From: Mesodorylaimus sp. YZB2_4
Lineage: Eukaryota; Nematoda; Enoplea; Dorylaimida; Dorylaimidae
DNA length: 64,000 bases
Direction: 5' to 3'
Assembly (NCBI GenBank): GCA_030248295.1
Contig: JASANH010001125.1
Location: 248,001-312,000 of the forward strand
In this document: one piece after another, positions 34,200 to 45,375 of the stretch
Position numbering within the stretch: the first letter of the stretch is position 1
Layout: every line of letters begins with the position of its first letter
Made by a program: the position numbers and the translations under genes
The notes under the pieces: generated by a model
Told to the model about the DNA's origin: nothing
Databases searched by the model: none
The model's input: only the letters and a program-made list of their open reading frames with translations

Positions 34200-34500
34200 C
34201 ACTCCCAGCCCAGGGGTGGGCGGGCCTTTTTGCAGACGGACAAACTCCTTTCCCTTCTTCCCCCTGCCCACTCCGCGTTTTTGTTTTTCCTCGCCTCCAA
34301 CACCACACACCCCCTTTGGATGTTTCCCAATCCTCCTTTTTTCTTTATTTTCCACCACAAAACCCGTATGCTACAAAAAACAACAATTTCCCCCCACAAA
34401 ACCCACCAAAACCCCCCCCGAAACCCAAACCAACCCCCGAGCCCAGATGGCAAAGTATCACCCCCCCCCCCCCCTTCCCCCTCTTTCCTACCGCGTGTTG
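34200..34500. repeat. C-rich low-complexity tract with a C17 run
   Basis: A strongly strand-asymmetric C-rich stretch that includes an uninterrupted run of C at about 34459-34475. Long open frames here are artefacts of composition. The G-rich strand could form quadruplexes. Confidence 0.7.
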
Positions 34501-34973
34501 GCCGTTGCCCAGCGCTTCGTCTGGTTGCTAGCACAGTGCAAGACGAACCGTCGTAAAATGCTCAATACCTGAGAAGCACAGTAACGCGCGGGAATTTCAA
34601 GCATTGCAGCATCCATTCGAACGAAATTTTAGCAGGCATGGTAAAGTACGCGTTCAGCGATTTCCTGACAATGAATGAGTTGTCGCGTCCGAGTTTGCTG
34701 GTTTATAAGAAGTTATTGCTACTTTAATTTGCATTTTTCCACTCACTTACAAGTACATTGATCGCCATTTATAACATTGCTTGTGAAAGCTTATTTTACC
34801 TGGGAACATTTGAAAAGTTACCAGAGAAACTCTGGCATTACTAGGCGCAATATTACTCTTCAAATTCTAATATTGAAATTCAGCAAAGATCAAATTCAAA
34901 ATACAAAGCCTTTCCTGAAAATCGTAGTTACGCAAACGTTTTCCGATTTCAAAGCATTCTATTTAAAAAAATT

Positions 34974-35906
34974 CTAAGCCACATAAAGATTTTTAGCCAC
35001 GGTTTTTCCACGAACTCGATAATAATCTAATTTATCGTCGAAATAATGTTGGAAAACAGCAAAAGGTCTTTTTCGCGCTCGAAAATTGCCCATAATATTT
35101 GCGATCAATGGTTGAGCTTCGTGAACACGATCCGTCTGTGCGCTATTGTAGTGGAAGAAACGTCGTCGAAATAAAAAATTCACCCAGACGATACAATATT
35201 GACGAATCGGAGGTGGTGTTTTTGGTGGTTCGGCCCCAGTTTCAACTACGATAGGAGCTGGTGGTTTTCCAGTTTTGACTAAATTCTTTTCATAAATTCT
35301 AATCACCCAACAACGACGAAAACGGATCAGGGTACCAAAAACGGCCGCGGAAAATGTCAGATTCGTGACGGCTTTACGCGTCATGATCGATTTTATGGTT
35401 TCTGGTTCATTATGAGCCCGTAAATATTTAGCACGATCAGATAATTCTTGCAAGCCGACTGACATAAACACTAAAGTTACCATGCTATAAACGGTGATCA
35501 TCGTGAATAACCAAATGGTACCCTTATTGTGGTAAATTAGTGTCCATTCCGATGGATTTAAACCATCAGTAATTTGAAAATTCGTCGTTTCGCGTAAACT
35601 TTTTCGATTTTTTTGACGAAGCGCACGTAGAATTTCCATTTGTTGTTGAGCTAATTTTGGATCCAATCGAGTCGACGACGGTTTTTGTTCAAAGCTCGGT
35701 TGCTGATGAAGTTTTGATCGAATCAAGAAATAACGTTTTTGCATCGCATTTTTTGGGGCTGTCAAGTCGAACAGACGTGACTGCCGGACATGAGAAATAG
35801 ACGAAAGTCGGGAAGAATTGAGAAGATGATAACGAGGCGTTTGATAGAAAGAATTAGCGAGAAGCATTTTGATACCAAAAGTTTCAGCGAAGGATTTCGT
35901 ATTCAT
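34974..35906 (-). CDS. Predicted mitochondrial two-helix membrane protein (TMEM223-like?)
   Basis: 310 aa, no intron. The N terminus (about 60 residues) is basic and rich in Ser, Arg, Leu and Gln with few acids, like a mitochondrial presequence. Two hydrophobic helices lie near residues 128-150 (IWLFTMITVYSMVTLVFMSV) and 185-200, the second followed by an Arg-rich turn (RFRRCW). The preceding WTLIYHNKG and the spacing of the helices are reminiscent of TMEM223, an inner-membrane factor for cytochrome oxidase assembly. The similarity is weak and judged by eye; TMEM186 is an alternative. The second of two overlapping ATGs (35906) gives the long frame. It lies downstream of nothing obvious and is transcribed in the same direction as RBM25, 1 kb away. 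Confidence 0.55.
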   Translation of the reverse strand: MNTKSFAETFGIKMLLANSFYQTPRYHLLNSSRLSSISHVRQSRLFDLTAPKNAMQKRYFLIRSKLHQQPSFEQKPSSTRLDPKLAQQQMEILRALRQKNRKSLRETTNFQITDGLNPSEWTLIYHNKGTIWLFTMITVYSMVTLVFMSVGLQELSDRAKYLRAHNEPETIKSIMTRKAVTNLTFSAAVFGTLIRFRRCWVIRIYEKNLVKTGKPPAPIVVETGAEPPKTPPPIRQYCIVWVNFLFRRRFFHYNSAQTDRVHEAQPLIANIMGNFRARKRPFAVFQHYFDDKLDYYRVRGKTVAKNLYVA

Positions 35907-36008
35907 TCATAAACCCATAAAGCAGCGTTGACTGGCGCTAGTAGCAGACAGCGCTAGGAACCAATGACAAATTTTGAGTGGCTGCATGGACACTCGCTGG
36001 TATTCTTG

Positions 36009-36466
36009 CAAGGGAACATCACCAACCGTAAGTCGAACCTTGCAAACCCAAAAATTGCAATTTGTTTCTGGGTGATAAAGAAAGCTCCGTGCATAATATG
36101 AGAAGCATCTGGCCAACTGGTCAGCAGTGGTCAGCGGCTAAAGTCCTGTGAAATTTTAGAGTTGCTTTGGTTGGATTTCTTGAGTATTTTATGGGAAAGA
36201 CCCTGAACCCTAGCAGTGTAAGCTTAAACTCAAAGCCTGAAAGCCGAAAACCTAGTTTGGGAAGAACCCTTCGTGGTTTTTCTCAACGCTCGGGTTCCTT
36301 ACCACACAGAAATTCAAAAATTCTTAGGACTTTGGGGCCTGACTACTGCTGATCAGTAGGCCACACGCCCCTAATATTTTGCATGGGGCTTTCTTTTTCA
36401 CCTAGAATCAAATTGACATCTTTTGGTTTTGAAAAGTTCGATCTAACGGTAGGCGATGTTCCCTTG
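36009..36466. mobile_element. Long-TIR (about 150 bp) foldback miniature element
   Basis: The sequence from CAAGGGAACATCACCAACCG onward is repeated in diverged reverse complement at the right end (CTAACGGTAGGCGATGTTCC). The arms are alignable for about 150 bp, including a GGCCAACTGGTCAGCAGT segment. A second degraded copy is at 18226-18608. There is no transposase. The superfamily is not evident. Confidence 0.7.
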
Positions 36467-38738
36467 TTAGCTTAGAGATGAAAGAAGAGCCTGGCAGGCT
36501 CGGAGTTGCTGTCACTGGTTCTCCTTCGACAGAAGAAAATACTATGGCCGAGTAGACCGGCCATCCTAAGCCCTCGTTCCACTGTGTGCATTGGCTGGTC
36601 TAAAAGTTTTTAAGTCCGTCATAACAATTTTTTTGGGGATAATTTCGATTTTCGGTCCTGCAATAGTGTTTCAATGACCTGGGTTTTTCACTCTTTGACC
36701 TGAACCTGACCTTGACCGAACCAAAAAACTTTCTGACCTGACCATTGACCTGCTAGGAATTGTAAATTTTCTGCCTCTGACTCTGACACAGATCGGACAA
36801 ATAATTTTGCCCATAATCGGCACCAGCAACAGAGCTTCGCTGTGTTTGATTCTATCAAGAAATTTTACTACAGCTGACATGTCCGAGCGTTGCGTAAAAT
36901 TTCACGTGCAGCCCGAAAAACTGAATTTTTATCAAGCTCAAAAAGCTAAGTAAAGCTGTTTTTGATGGATTTGGGAAAACTAGAGAAGATGGCACCAATT
37001 GAAAATCAAAAATAAATCTCTTTCATTGAAAACATCAATACCTGTTCCAACTGCCTGCTACATAATCGATTTCTTTTGCCACTAATCCGAGAAAAGGTGC
37101 TCTACCAGGCTGAAAGTACAGTAGCTGGTACAGCCAGAATAGCTTGCGCCAATGAAGCCAAGTTTGGATATGAACAAATGGGAAGAGAGAGTAGCTATGC
37201 CACGGACGGATGGCAGACGCGATCAAGCACTACGCTGGCACACAGTAGTCAATCCAGCTGGGCTGGTAGGTTACTGGACGAGTGAGATAAGTGCAATAGC
37301 ACAAGACTCACAATCAGCAGGACCGGTTTCACAATGCGATCCTAATTTCAGGACAGGAACGAGTTCAGGGCAGCAACTTGGGACAGTGCTGAGACACCAA
37401 TCTGGGACGTGCCCCAATAGCTGTCCCAGAGGTTTCTCATCCGTAGATTTACGCGTCCAAGGACAGGTCTCATCTTGTTTCACATTAAAAAACTGTGACT
37501 TGAGACATGTTGGTAGACCACAAAATTTAACGCGGGAAATAAAAACTGTACGTGTAAGCTGGGCACCCATTACTGGTCGAAGTTTGCTGTGTGACTGTAT
37601 CTGAATAATTTTACTATGTCACGCGGATGCCCTGGCTAAGGCATGCTGATCCACATTATATGCGCTCTGTAAACGTGCCAAATTTCGTTTACCTTTGCCT
37701 TTATCTTAGGCTTTACCATGGGTTTTATTATTTGGGAGTCCTCGTTTTATGCACAAAATCTGACCGTCATGTTAGCAGGAAACTGTGTGAACCACATCAT
37801 TTAGTGTTTCCAAGTCATAATTTTGAGTCCTACACAGAGTTTTGTGTTTTCGCGACTGTTTCACCGGATTCTGTGCCATGGAATTATGTTTGCTGGTAAT
37901 TCGATCTCGCGTGTGAGTTTTGATTAATTTTAAGTGGTTCTCCCTCTTCTGTCAAGTGCATGTACAGTATTTGCTTGGGTAAGGAAGGAGTACAATGATG
38001 ATGATGGGATTCTGTCGTCCCTTTTTGGCCTCAATGGCTAGAAAAGGACGACAGACTTTTAGTTTGGCTGAAAAAGAACTGTTATTGCAGGTCGAGAGAG
38101 CTAAAGCAAAGTGCCACAATCTCAAGACCCCCTATGATCCCTAAAAATTGCCGTGGAACGGCGAGCTCAAAATTGCGCTAGGTCAAGGGCGATTGCCCTG
38201 CGCCTGACAGCCGTCACAGCATAACAGTGCTGCTAGGATCTGAAGACACCGGACTTTGGACATGGTTGAGTTCGTCCTAAACTTAGACAGCTTGGTGTCC
38301 CTGGGTGGGACCCCAAGCTGATTGTGAAATGACTCAGGACTGTCCTAGAATTGTGGACATGCCTTGGGATTCAGAACTGTGAAACTTTCCCCAGATTCCC
38401 ACACAAGAAGGGAAATTTTCTCACCAACATTTCACTGAATTTACTTTTTTTTCGCAGTCAGAATGCTCTAACCAAGTGCAAGAAATTCTGACCTGACCCT
38501 GAGGTTTACCAAGGGTGGGTCGATCAGGGTTTTGACAGAATTCTGACCTTGACCATGGGGCCATTTCTTTATGGGGTCATCTCCCTACCTATGGAAGTCA
38601 TATGCAATAGACTACAAAGAGAATAACGTGGGAACCTTTTTTGCGAGAGATTTGCGTCAGCTAAGGATGGACTAGACGGCAAATTTTTTGTATGTATTCT
38701 GAATTCTCAACCAAAGAACAGGTGCGGAAGAGTATTGG
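36467..38738. other. Intergenic with hAT-like hexamer clusters
   Basis: No gene is recognised. GACCTG/CTGACC repeats cluster at 36665-36765 and 38489-38575, the latter with a AGGGTGGGTCGATCAGGG end. GGGAC/GTCCC motifs recur at 37340-37435 and 38220-38345. These look like decayed hAT-like ends. Confidence 0.4.
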
Positions 38739-39394
38739 TATTTCTAAAAAATCTGTTATCAGACACCCACAAAGTTAGCCCAGCCACCCTACTCTAAACA
38801 AATGCAAGGCGAGACGAGGTTGGCTGGGCTCCCTTGGCAGCGTTTGTAAATAAATTGTGATCAATCAGAAAACCCAGTGATAAGAATTGCAACAGGGCAT
38901 TCCCTGCCTCAGCTACTTCATTTAGGCAATTAGAGATGGCAAACAGGCTGACAGTCATGAGTTCTATTGCAGCAGGTTGGTCGCCTAAGACGATGCTATT
39001 AGCAAGCTGGATCCGCAGCAGCTAAATTTTCTGTTCCAGTGTCGCTGGCTAGGCTAAACATGCAGTACTCATACCCTCCTGTGACAGCTGCGACCTTACT
39101 GCAACAAGTCCTCACTGTTTCCCAGTTCTCAAGGCAAGAGAGGGTCGCATTACATTCCTCCAAAGTACGAATAAAGATGTTCATGCGGTACTAGACTTTG
39201 GTGTAAAACAGAAAGGATAAAATCCGACAGGAAATCGACCCCATGACCTTACGAATCGATAGTAGAAAAGTGTAATGCATCCAAGCATGCGTCGCCGAGG
39301 GAGCCCAGCCAACCTCGTCTCGCCTTGCATTTGTTTAGAGTAGGGTGGCTGGGCTAACTTTGTGGGTGTCTGATAACAGATTTTTTTAGAAATG
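38739..39394. mobile_element. Foldback element with 100-bp inverted repeats
   Basis: 38739-38838 and 39293-39394 are near-perfect inverted copies, with only one or two differences plus one extra A in a run. They surround about 455 bp of unrelated sequence without coding potential. The high arm identity implies a recent event, or repair by gene conversion. Confidence 0.85.
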
Positions 39395-40219
39395 CACTTT
39401 ATCGCCATCTCGTACCATTTTTCAAACCAAAGTAACAGTATCAGTCTGTCTAAGGTAAGCTGAAGGATAACTGTGCCAACCCCTATATGCGCGAGTTCAC
39501 TTGCGATAAAGTGTGATTATGTAGTTACCAACCAAGCAACAGTAGTTCTATGTACTATCCAGCCATTTTCTGAGCCTATTATTTGCCAAGGTGATTTGTT
39601 CTTATGTTCTTAGATTACTTCAGCTGAAGTAATAACAGACGGCGACAAACAATTACGTTTTAGTAGACTGCAAACTGGAGGCGCGAAATACCTGTGGGTA
39701 AAAATTAAGTCCCCATAAGCATCCCTTGCGTCTCATGAACACTGCGCCCGTTGTTAATCCTGCTCTCGTCCCTTGGGGAATCGGATAAGGTCACATGTTT
39801 ATCCTCGTCGTTCAGATCGACTTGTAAGACTCTCAGGTCCATATCATGGCTATAGATCATGATTATAGACCGGCATACTGTGCGAAAGACACTGCCATGT
39901 CGGAAGCACAGTACATCATCAGTGGGTAATGCTTTAGAACAGGAGATGCAGCTTTACAGTTTTCAGAGGGGTTGTTGGAGGCAAAAGTAAATAAATGCAG
40001 GGGTGCCAATTCTAGATATGATATTCAAAATAATAATATGGACATATAAAATCAGGATTACGGAAGGAAAACACAGCATGAATTCAAAAGATGATATGTC
40101 TTTCTAACCCTGTCTAAGCCACATTACTGTGTCTCGGCGAAATCGATGCCACAACACCACAACACAAGGCACCAAAACACCAAAACAACGCAAATCTAAT
40201 CGTAAATCGAATCCATCAT

Positions 40220-41683
40220 TTACAAAACGGCTTCTTTTTCCTGCATTACACTGCCATTTCTCTTGGCGGTCATTCTTTCTTCCTCGTCCCACAACGGCGT
40301 CATTTCCGTGACTATCCCGTTCATGTCCGTTTCCATTGCCTCCCCGCCGTATTCACCCACCGAAGCATTATGCGATATCTGCTGTTTCCGTTTTCTTTGG
40401 TGCACCCACAAAATTGTCGATGGTCTTTGTTTCCTGATTCTGGCTAGTCTGTCCCCAGATTTCTTAGTACCACATTCTCGAAGTAGCTTTTTCAATTCAC
40501 TTCGAATCTTTAAATTTGACCCGTAATAAATGGGGAGACGAACTGTGGCATTGACTACTGTCAGCAAAGTGACCGTGTCCGATGCGAATGAATAGAAATC
40601 GCTGTAACGATGAAGCAATTTTTCATCCAAATGTTCCAAAAATGTTAAAATTAAATTTAATAAATTACATAATAAATATGATGTAACAATGGCGATCATC
40701 ATTTTCCTTGCCGATTGAGCGCATTTCACTCGTTTTCTCATTTCTTCACCCGCCTCTGAGTGTACATCAGCCGGCAATGGTTGGACCGATGTACTGATCG
40801 ACTGACGCTCTTTCGTACTACTTTTTCGACGATCGCTATTACTTTTTTGCAATAAGCCATGATTTGTTTGATTATGAATCGTATCTCGTCGTAATACGAT
40901 TCTCCACTTTTGAACGATTAAAAAATTTAAAATAAATAAAACTAAAAATGGTAAAAATACTTGAACAAAATGTAGGGCATAAAAAGTATAAACTTTTGAA
41001 TAATAAAAATCATAAACTAACCACGATCGTTTCAGATTATAATAAGAAAATGTCCCATAACATTCTTCAGTTGGCAAAACATCGATCTCCCAAAATACGA
41101 CCATCCGAAATCCGATACTCGCCAAAATGACACAAATAATAACAACATAACGTTTTGTGTGAGTTATACGAACGAATGTACGATTAGCGTAAAGTTGCAT
41201 GACCTCTAAATATCGTTCTACTGTACAAGCCACAATCAAATAAGATGAGGCCAAAGTGGCTACTCGACTGAGAGTGAAGAAAAAAGGCAGACAAATGTGC
41301 CAAATAGAATACAGAAAAAAATTAGTGAAATGTTCGTACCAAGTTGCCAGACTCATGACCACGATGTAAGTGACTGCGATGTTGATATCGATCACGGCCA
41401 ATGCTGATAAGTACATGAGATAAGTGGTACGAAGACTCGGTTGCAGAAGAATTTTTAATAAAATTATATTAAAAATAATTCCAATAGCGCAAATAGAAAA
41501 TCCTGCAATTCCAATCAAATAAAATCGAATTTCTAAGAACGGTGTCTCTTCGTACTCTGAACATGGATTTGCTACTGTGGGAGATGATACATCGTGACTC
41601 GCCACGTCTTGCCACGCAGATGAATTGTAATTGGAATTGGGTACAAATTCGCTCAAAGGTTTATAAAGGGTTATATTGCCCAT
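40220..41683 (-). CDS. Neuropeptide-type class A GPCR, intronless
   Basis: 487-aa seven-helix receptor starting at ATG 41683. The N-terminal 60 residues have Asn-glycosylation sites (NIT, NSS). TM1 is near 55-80. TM3 ends in ACTVERYLEV, where ERY replaces DRY. A long basic third intracellular loop (about 270-330) follows, then TM6 (MMIAIVTSYLLCNLLNLIL) and TM7 with RLPIYYGSN at the NPxxY position. The C-terminal tail is long and Arg/Lys-rich. The overall pattern resembles invertebrate FMRFamide/myosuppressin-type receptors, but the ligand cannot be assigned. The absence of introns contrasts with its neighbours and could reflect retroposition or family habit. Confidence 0.8.
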   Translation of the reverse strand: MGNITLYKPLSEFVPNSNYNSSAWQDVASHDVSSPTVANPCSEYEETPFLEIRFYLIGIAGFSICAIGIIFNIILLKILLQPSLRTTYLMYLSALAVIDINIAVTYIVVMSLATWYEHFTNFFLYSIWHICLPFFFTLSRVATLASSYLIVACTVERYLEVMQLYANRTFVRITHTKRYVVIICVILASIGFRMVVFWEIDVLPTEECYGTFSYYNLKRSWLVYDFYYSKVYTFYALHFVQVFLPFLVLFILNFLIVQKWRIVLRRDTIHNQTNHGLLQKSNSDRRKSSTKERQSISTSVQPLPADVHSEAGEEMRKRVKCAQSARKMMIAIVTSYLLCNLLNLILTFLEHLDEKLLHRYSDFYSFASDTVTLLTVVNATVRLPIYYGSNLKIRSELKKLLRECGTKKSGDRLARIRKQRPSTILWVHQRKRKQQISHNASVGEYGGEAMETDMNGIVTEMTPLWDEEERMTAKRNGSVMQEKEAVL

Positions 41684-42944
41684 TTAAGGAGTGTTTGGAA
41701 ATATTAGGGCGCAGAAATAGCGAATTTTAGAAGCTAAAAAACATCAATGATTTAGTCACTCCAGCAGTTTTTTAGGAGAGGCATGTTTCATACACATGTG
41801 TCAGAAACTGAATGTAATTTCATTGAGTAGAACTTTTGTCGGCATTGACATCATTTCAAATCCTGAGTCTGTGAAAATTCTTGGTGCATGAAATTCATCC
41901 TGTACCTTCAGAAAAGAAAGCCGCTGCTTAGCAACATGTGGGCGAGAAGAATGTAAAATCAAAGCTGAAAGGCAAGGGGACAACTTGTTCAGCTATCGTC
42001 TTCTATCTCAAGATTACGAGAGAATACATGTCCAACAAAGGAGCTTAGAGTAAATTAAACCAACTAATTCTCCACAGGTCAAATTATGAGTCTGACCCGA
42101 ACTTAAGATTTCTCACACGATTTTTTGTCCTGTCTCATAAAAATTGTTTTTTTTAGCCTTCGAGTCTAACAGACAGCTCTAATTCTCCAGTATTTCATCT
42201 TTATGCGTCCAGAGAATAAATATTTGAATAATTTACGCTGATAACACTGGTCGCTACGTTCCTGTAGGCAGTTAGCGAACTATAAGCATGCAAGAATATT
42301 TGTCAAATGAATCCAATAAAAATGTTTTTGGAAAATGGTTAGAGTGAGCGAATGAAATTGCTAAACGGCCTAGCCGTGAGATGACTGCATCCTGGATTAG
42401 ACACTGGATTCACAACTACATATCACAGCACGGCTGTGTATATAATACCCGGTGGTTTATCAAAACAAGAGAAAATCGGTTTTAGAATGTGACCTCGGGT
42501 TATTAATTTTATGAAATTAATGCAAACGGGCAAATACAAGGTGGCCAGATTATATTTTGCAAAAGACCTATTTTAGGCATGTTTTCGTGCTAAGAATGAG
42601 TGGAAGATACATAATTATTATACCTACACTCCTCTTTTGCCTGAAGATGCTATTTTTCGGTTGATTGCTAGCTAGAGGCATGTAATTTCGAAGAAGCTCG
42701 CTTCTTTAAAATTATATGCTGCTCGAGAAGCGATAGCCAATGTAAAGGTACGGGTATTATTTCATTTCAGAAAATACCAAAAAATGGGTGCTACATACAG
42801 TACTGGCCGCTAAAGACAAACAATACTGTGTATATATGTAGTATATGTAATGTATACCTTCTGCAATATATACATATATATAATCAGTATGTATTTCTAG
42901 CAACATATCAAGCTCTTTTAAACGTACAGAGGAGGCAATGAAGA
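41684..42944. other. Upstream of the GPCR, no gene recognised
   Basis: I see no coding region or repeat family. It presumably includes the receptor promoter; no TATA box near 41700-41750 is convincing. Confidence 0.4.
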
Positions 42945-43022
42945 ACATGAGCCCGAAGAGGGAGTCGAACCCGCGCCGCAGACTTCTGGTCGAGTACACT
43001 AACCATCATCCTATCAGGACCA
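42945..43022 (-). repeat. tRNA-derived sequence (SINE head or tRNA relic)
   Basis: The minus strand reads GGTCCTGATAGGATGATGG..., with a B box GCGGGTTCGACTCCC. Acceptor strands do not pair, so it is not a functional tRNA. Its GG-Y-CCTGATAG start and AAGTYTGCGG segment recall the head of the SINE at 53068-53223. Confidence 0.5.
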
Positions 43023-43331
43023 AGAGCTGCAATGCGTCTCACATTCGCAAGTGGGGGTCTTTATCTGGAAACTCTCTTCTTGCTTCTAAAGCTTGTTTGA
43101 AGCTGATTGTAGAGCTAGAAAATTTGTTTCGTTTGATTCAGAATTCAGTTCTGTCTTATTTGCGAAATAAATGCTGCACTGTGATGCTTAGATTTCTCGT
43201 GCAGTCGAAGTTGTAACAGTACTTATGCCCCGCACTATAGGTACGTCCCAAGAGATGCTTACTGTATACTGTAATGTAGTATACACTGTAGCTACTCGTA
43301 ATTTCAAGGCTATCACATGGTAATTATCTTC

Positions 43332-43470
43332 TGTACATCAGACTTCAATAAAATTTCTATGGGATCCTACTTGGTTTTATAAATGAGGGTGGCAGCAGGG
43401 GAGGACTCTGGCACGATCTGCAATCCTGAAGAGTGGTGCTAACATGAGCAGGAGCATGAGCGCACATACA
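43332..43470. repeat. Dispersed repeat, copy 1 (direct)
   Basis: Alignable with 45221-45375 in the same orientation: both share CAATAAAATTTC, a GGYGGCAG-x-(A)GGAG block and CACGATCTGCAAT, with an estimated two thirds identity. No coding content. Family unknown. Confidence 0.55.
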
Positions 43471-45220
43471 GCGGATACCTGGTCGTATACCTAATTCTAA
43501 ATGTGATGGTGTGTCAGTCCTGGCATAACTAGGAGTTTGGGTACTCTAGCGAATGGGTTGCGTTTGGGTTTGGGTCGAACTGTGAACCCATTTTTTAAAG
43601 GATTGGGCTGAAATATTCGATGCCTGTGAACTCAACCCGGAGATTAGGGAGGGATAGAGGTTAAATGGGAAGGAAAAAGCCATAATGGAATAAGTTACTG
43701 GAGCTTTATAAAACGGCCTTACCCTGAAATCTCAAATTCAAATAAAAATTCTCATCTTTAGCGAAGGGTCGAAAGTTTAACGCAGTAGGCTCACACTCCA
43801 CACATCTGCATAGCAGCCTCGTTTCTTCTTGCCTAGCGGCAGGTTGCTAGCAGCGGTCCTAGACACGTTTGCCAGGTACCATGGTCCTTATCGGCCGAGC
43901 TAGTTCTCACAATACCCCTTCGTCTTGTTCACACAGAAAATCCATCCCTTGATCCGTCTCTTTCACACGACGTCCTATTATGTTCTCAAGCCTTTTGTGC
44001 TCTTTGGATACCCATCTGGCCTGAGCATTCCCAACTGGCCCATTTCAGCCCTCTTCCAGCTTTCTTGCGTGCTGGCCTGACCTATTGCGCGGGAGTTCCT
44101 GTTTCATTATGCATCCACACCCCACTCCTTGATCACCTTCCCACAGTCATCTAATGAGAGTGGAAGCTCGAGTTCAGAAAAAGGATGATTTCTGCGATGC
44201 GCAGTTTTAGAGTGAAAATTTTCTATTCATGAGGGATGCATGCTGGATATTCAAACTTAGTTATTAATAAAACACAGTGTGACTCGTCATACTTTTTTTA
44301 TGCTCAACAAAATTAAAACTCTGTCCGTGTCAGCTGACTTTGCTCAAAAACTTCTATTTTCACTTGACCAGGAAATCGGAGAAAAAACTTGCGCCCTTAC
44401 TTTTCGCAATTTTCCATCACAAAACCATGGTCAATTAATAATCGAAGACGATTCTTTGAACGTCCTTGATCAATCGCTTAGGGACACTGTGAGACTAGAA
44501 ACGAGAATTCTTTCATCAAATATTAAAACCAGGCACTTAAAAAATGATAGCTAGGGCCTCGTGTGAGCAAGTGTTATCCAAGGCGCAAGTGCCGACGCCA
44601 TCTGCTCGGAGACTAACCTTTGTATTTCAAGGCATGAAAACCGACTAGCAATAGTTCCTTTAAATGAAACTGTCAAAAACAAAAACATACGATGAGCGAG
44701 GAGAAATATCGCCCACGCTTTCAAGGCACTCCTACATAAGGAGTTATTACGAAATATTTACACGCGAGCTATGGGTCGTTCGGGGCGAAAATCAGGCCCG
44801 AGTAAATAGCCTAACCAAGGCTGGGGTTTCCAGAAAATACATCCCCCTTATATCACCACCATCTATTCTCCTTCCTTTCATGGGTCGACGCCAACAGGCA
44901 CTAATGGGAAACCAAGCTTACTCTGCGCCGTCTATATGCTTAAGAGGGTATCGAATGCAACTGCGCTGAAACCTGACCATGGAAAGGCCATTTGTACTAT
45001 TATAACAATTCTACGCTGTAGCAGAATGTACCGAGAACTGCTTCAGTGGGAAGCAAAAGGTTATTCTTTCACACATGGAAATGGTACCATGGATGAGGGG
45101 CCATATGGCAGGAAACAGCCAAGATAAAACGGAGCTGATAAAAATTTAAATAGTTATTCTCGCAGAAAGAGGCATTGGGAAACGGAACTCACAGTGACAA
45201 AACTGACTTATAAATCTCTC
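43471..45220. other. Intergenic, no gene recognised
   Basis: GGGTTT-rich hexamer repeats at 43540-43650 look like another hAT-like end. Two frames of about 90-100 codons (44279-44554, 44664-44969) show no known domain. Confidence 0.35.
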
Positions 45221-45375
45221 CTGTAGGTCAGGGTTCAATAAAATTTCGTGGGGACTCGACCCGGGTGTGTATGTAAGTAGAGGCGGCAGGAGGAGAGGGT
45301 TTCGCCACGATCTGCAATGCTAAAAAGACTGGTGAGTGATGCTAGCATTAACATTCCACCAGCGACTGACATAAA
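45221..45375. repeat. Dispersed repeat, copy 2 (direct)
   Basis: Second copy of the repeat at 43332-43470, same orientation, with insertions relative to it. Confidence 0.5.

Noticed and set aside
34089-34572. Proline- or glycine-rich open frames on both strands
   Set aside because: Composition artefact of the C-rich tract; no start context or homologue.
42945-43022. Functional tRNA gene
   Set aside because: B box is good but acceptor strands do not pair and the anticodon arm is unclear.
44279-44554. 91-codon plus-strand frame
   Set aside because: No recognisable motif, no promoter or splice context.
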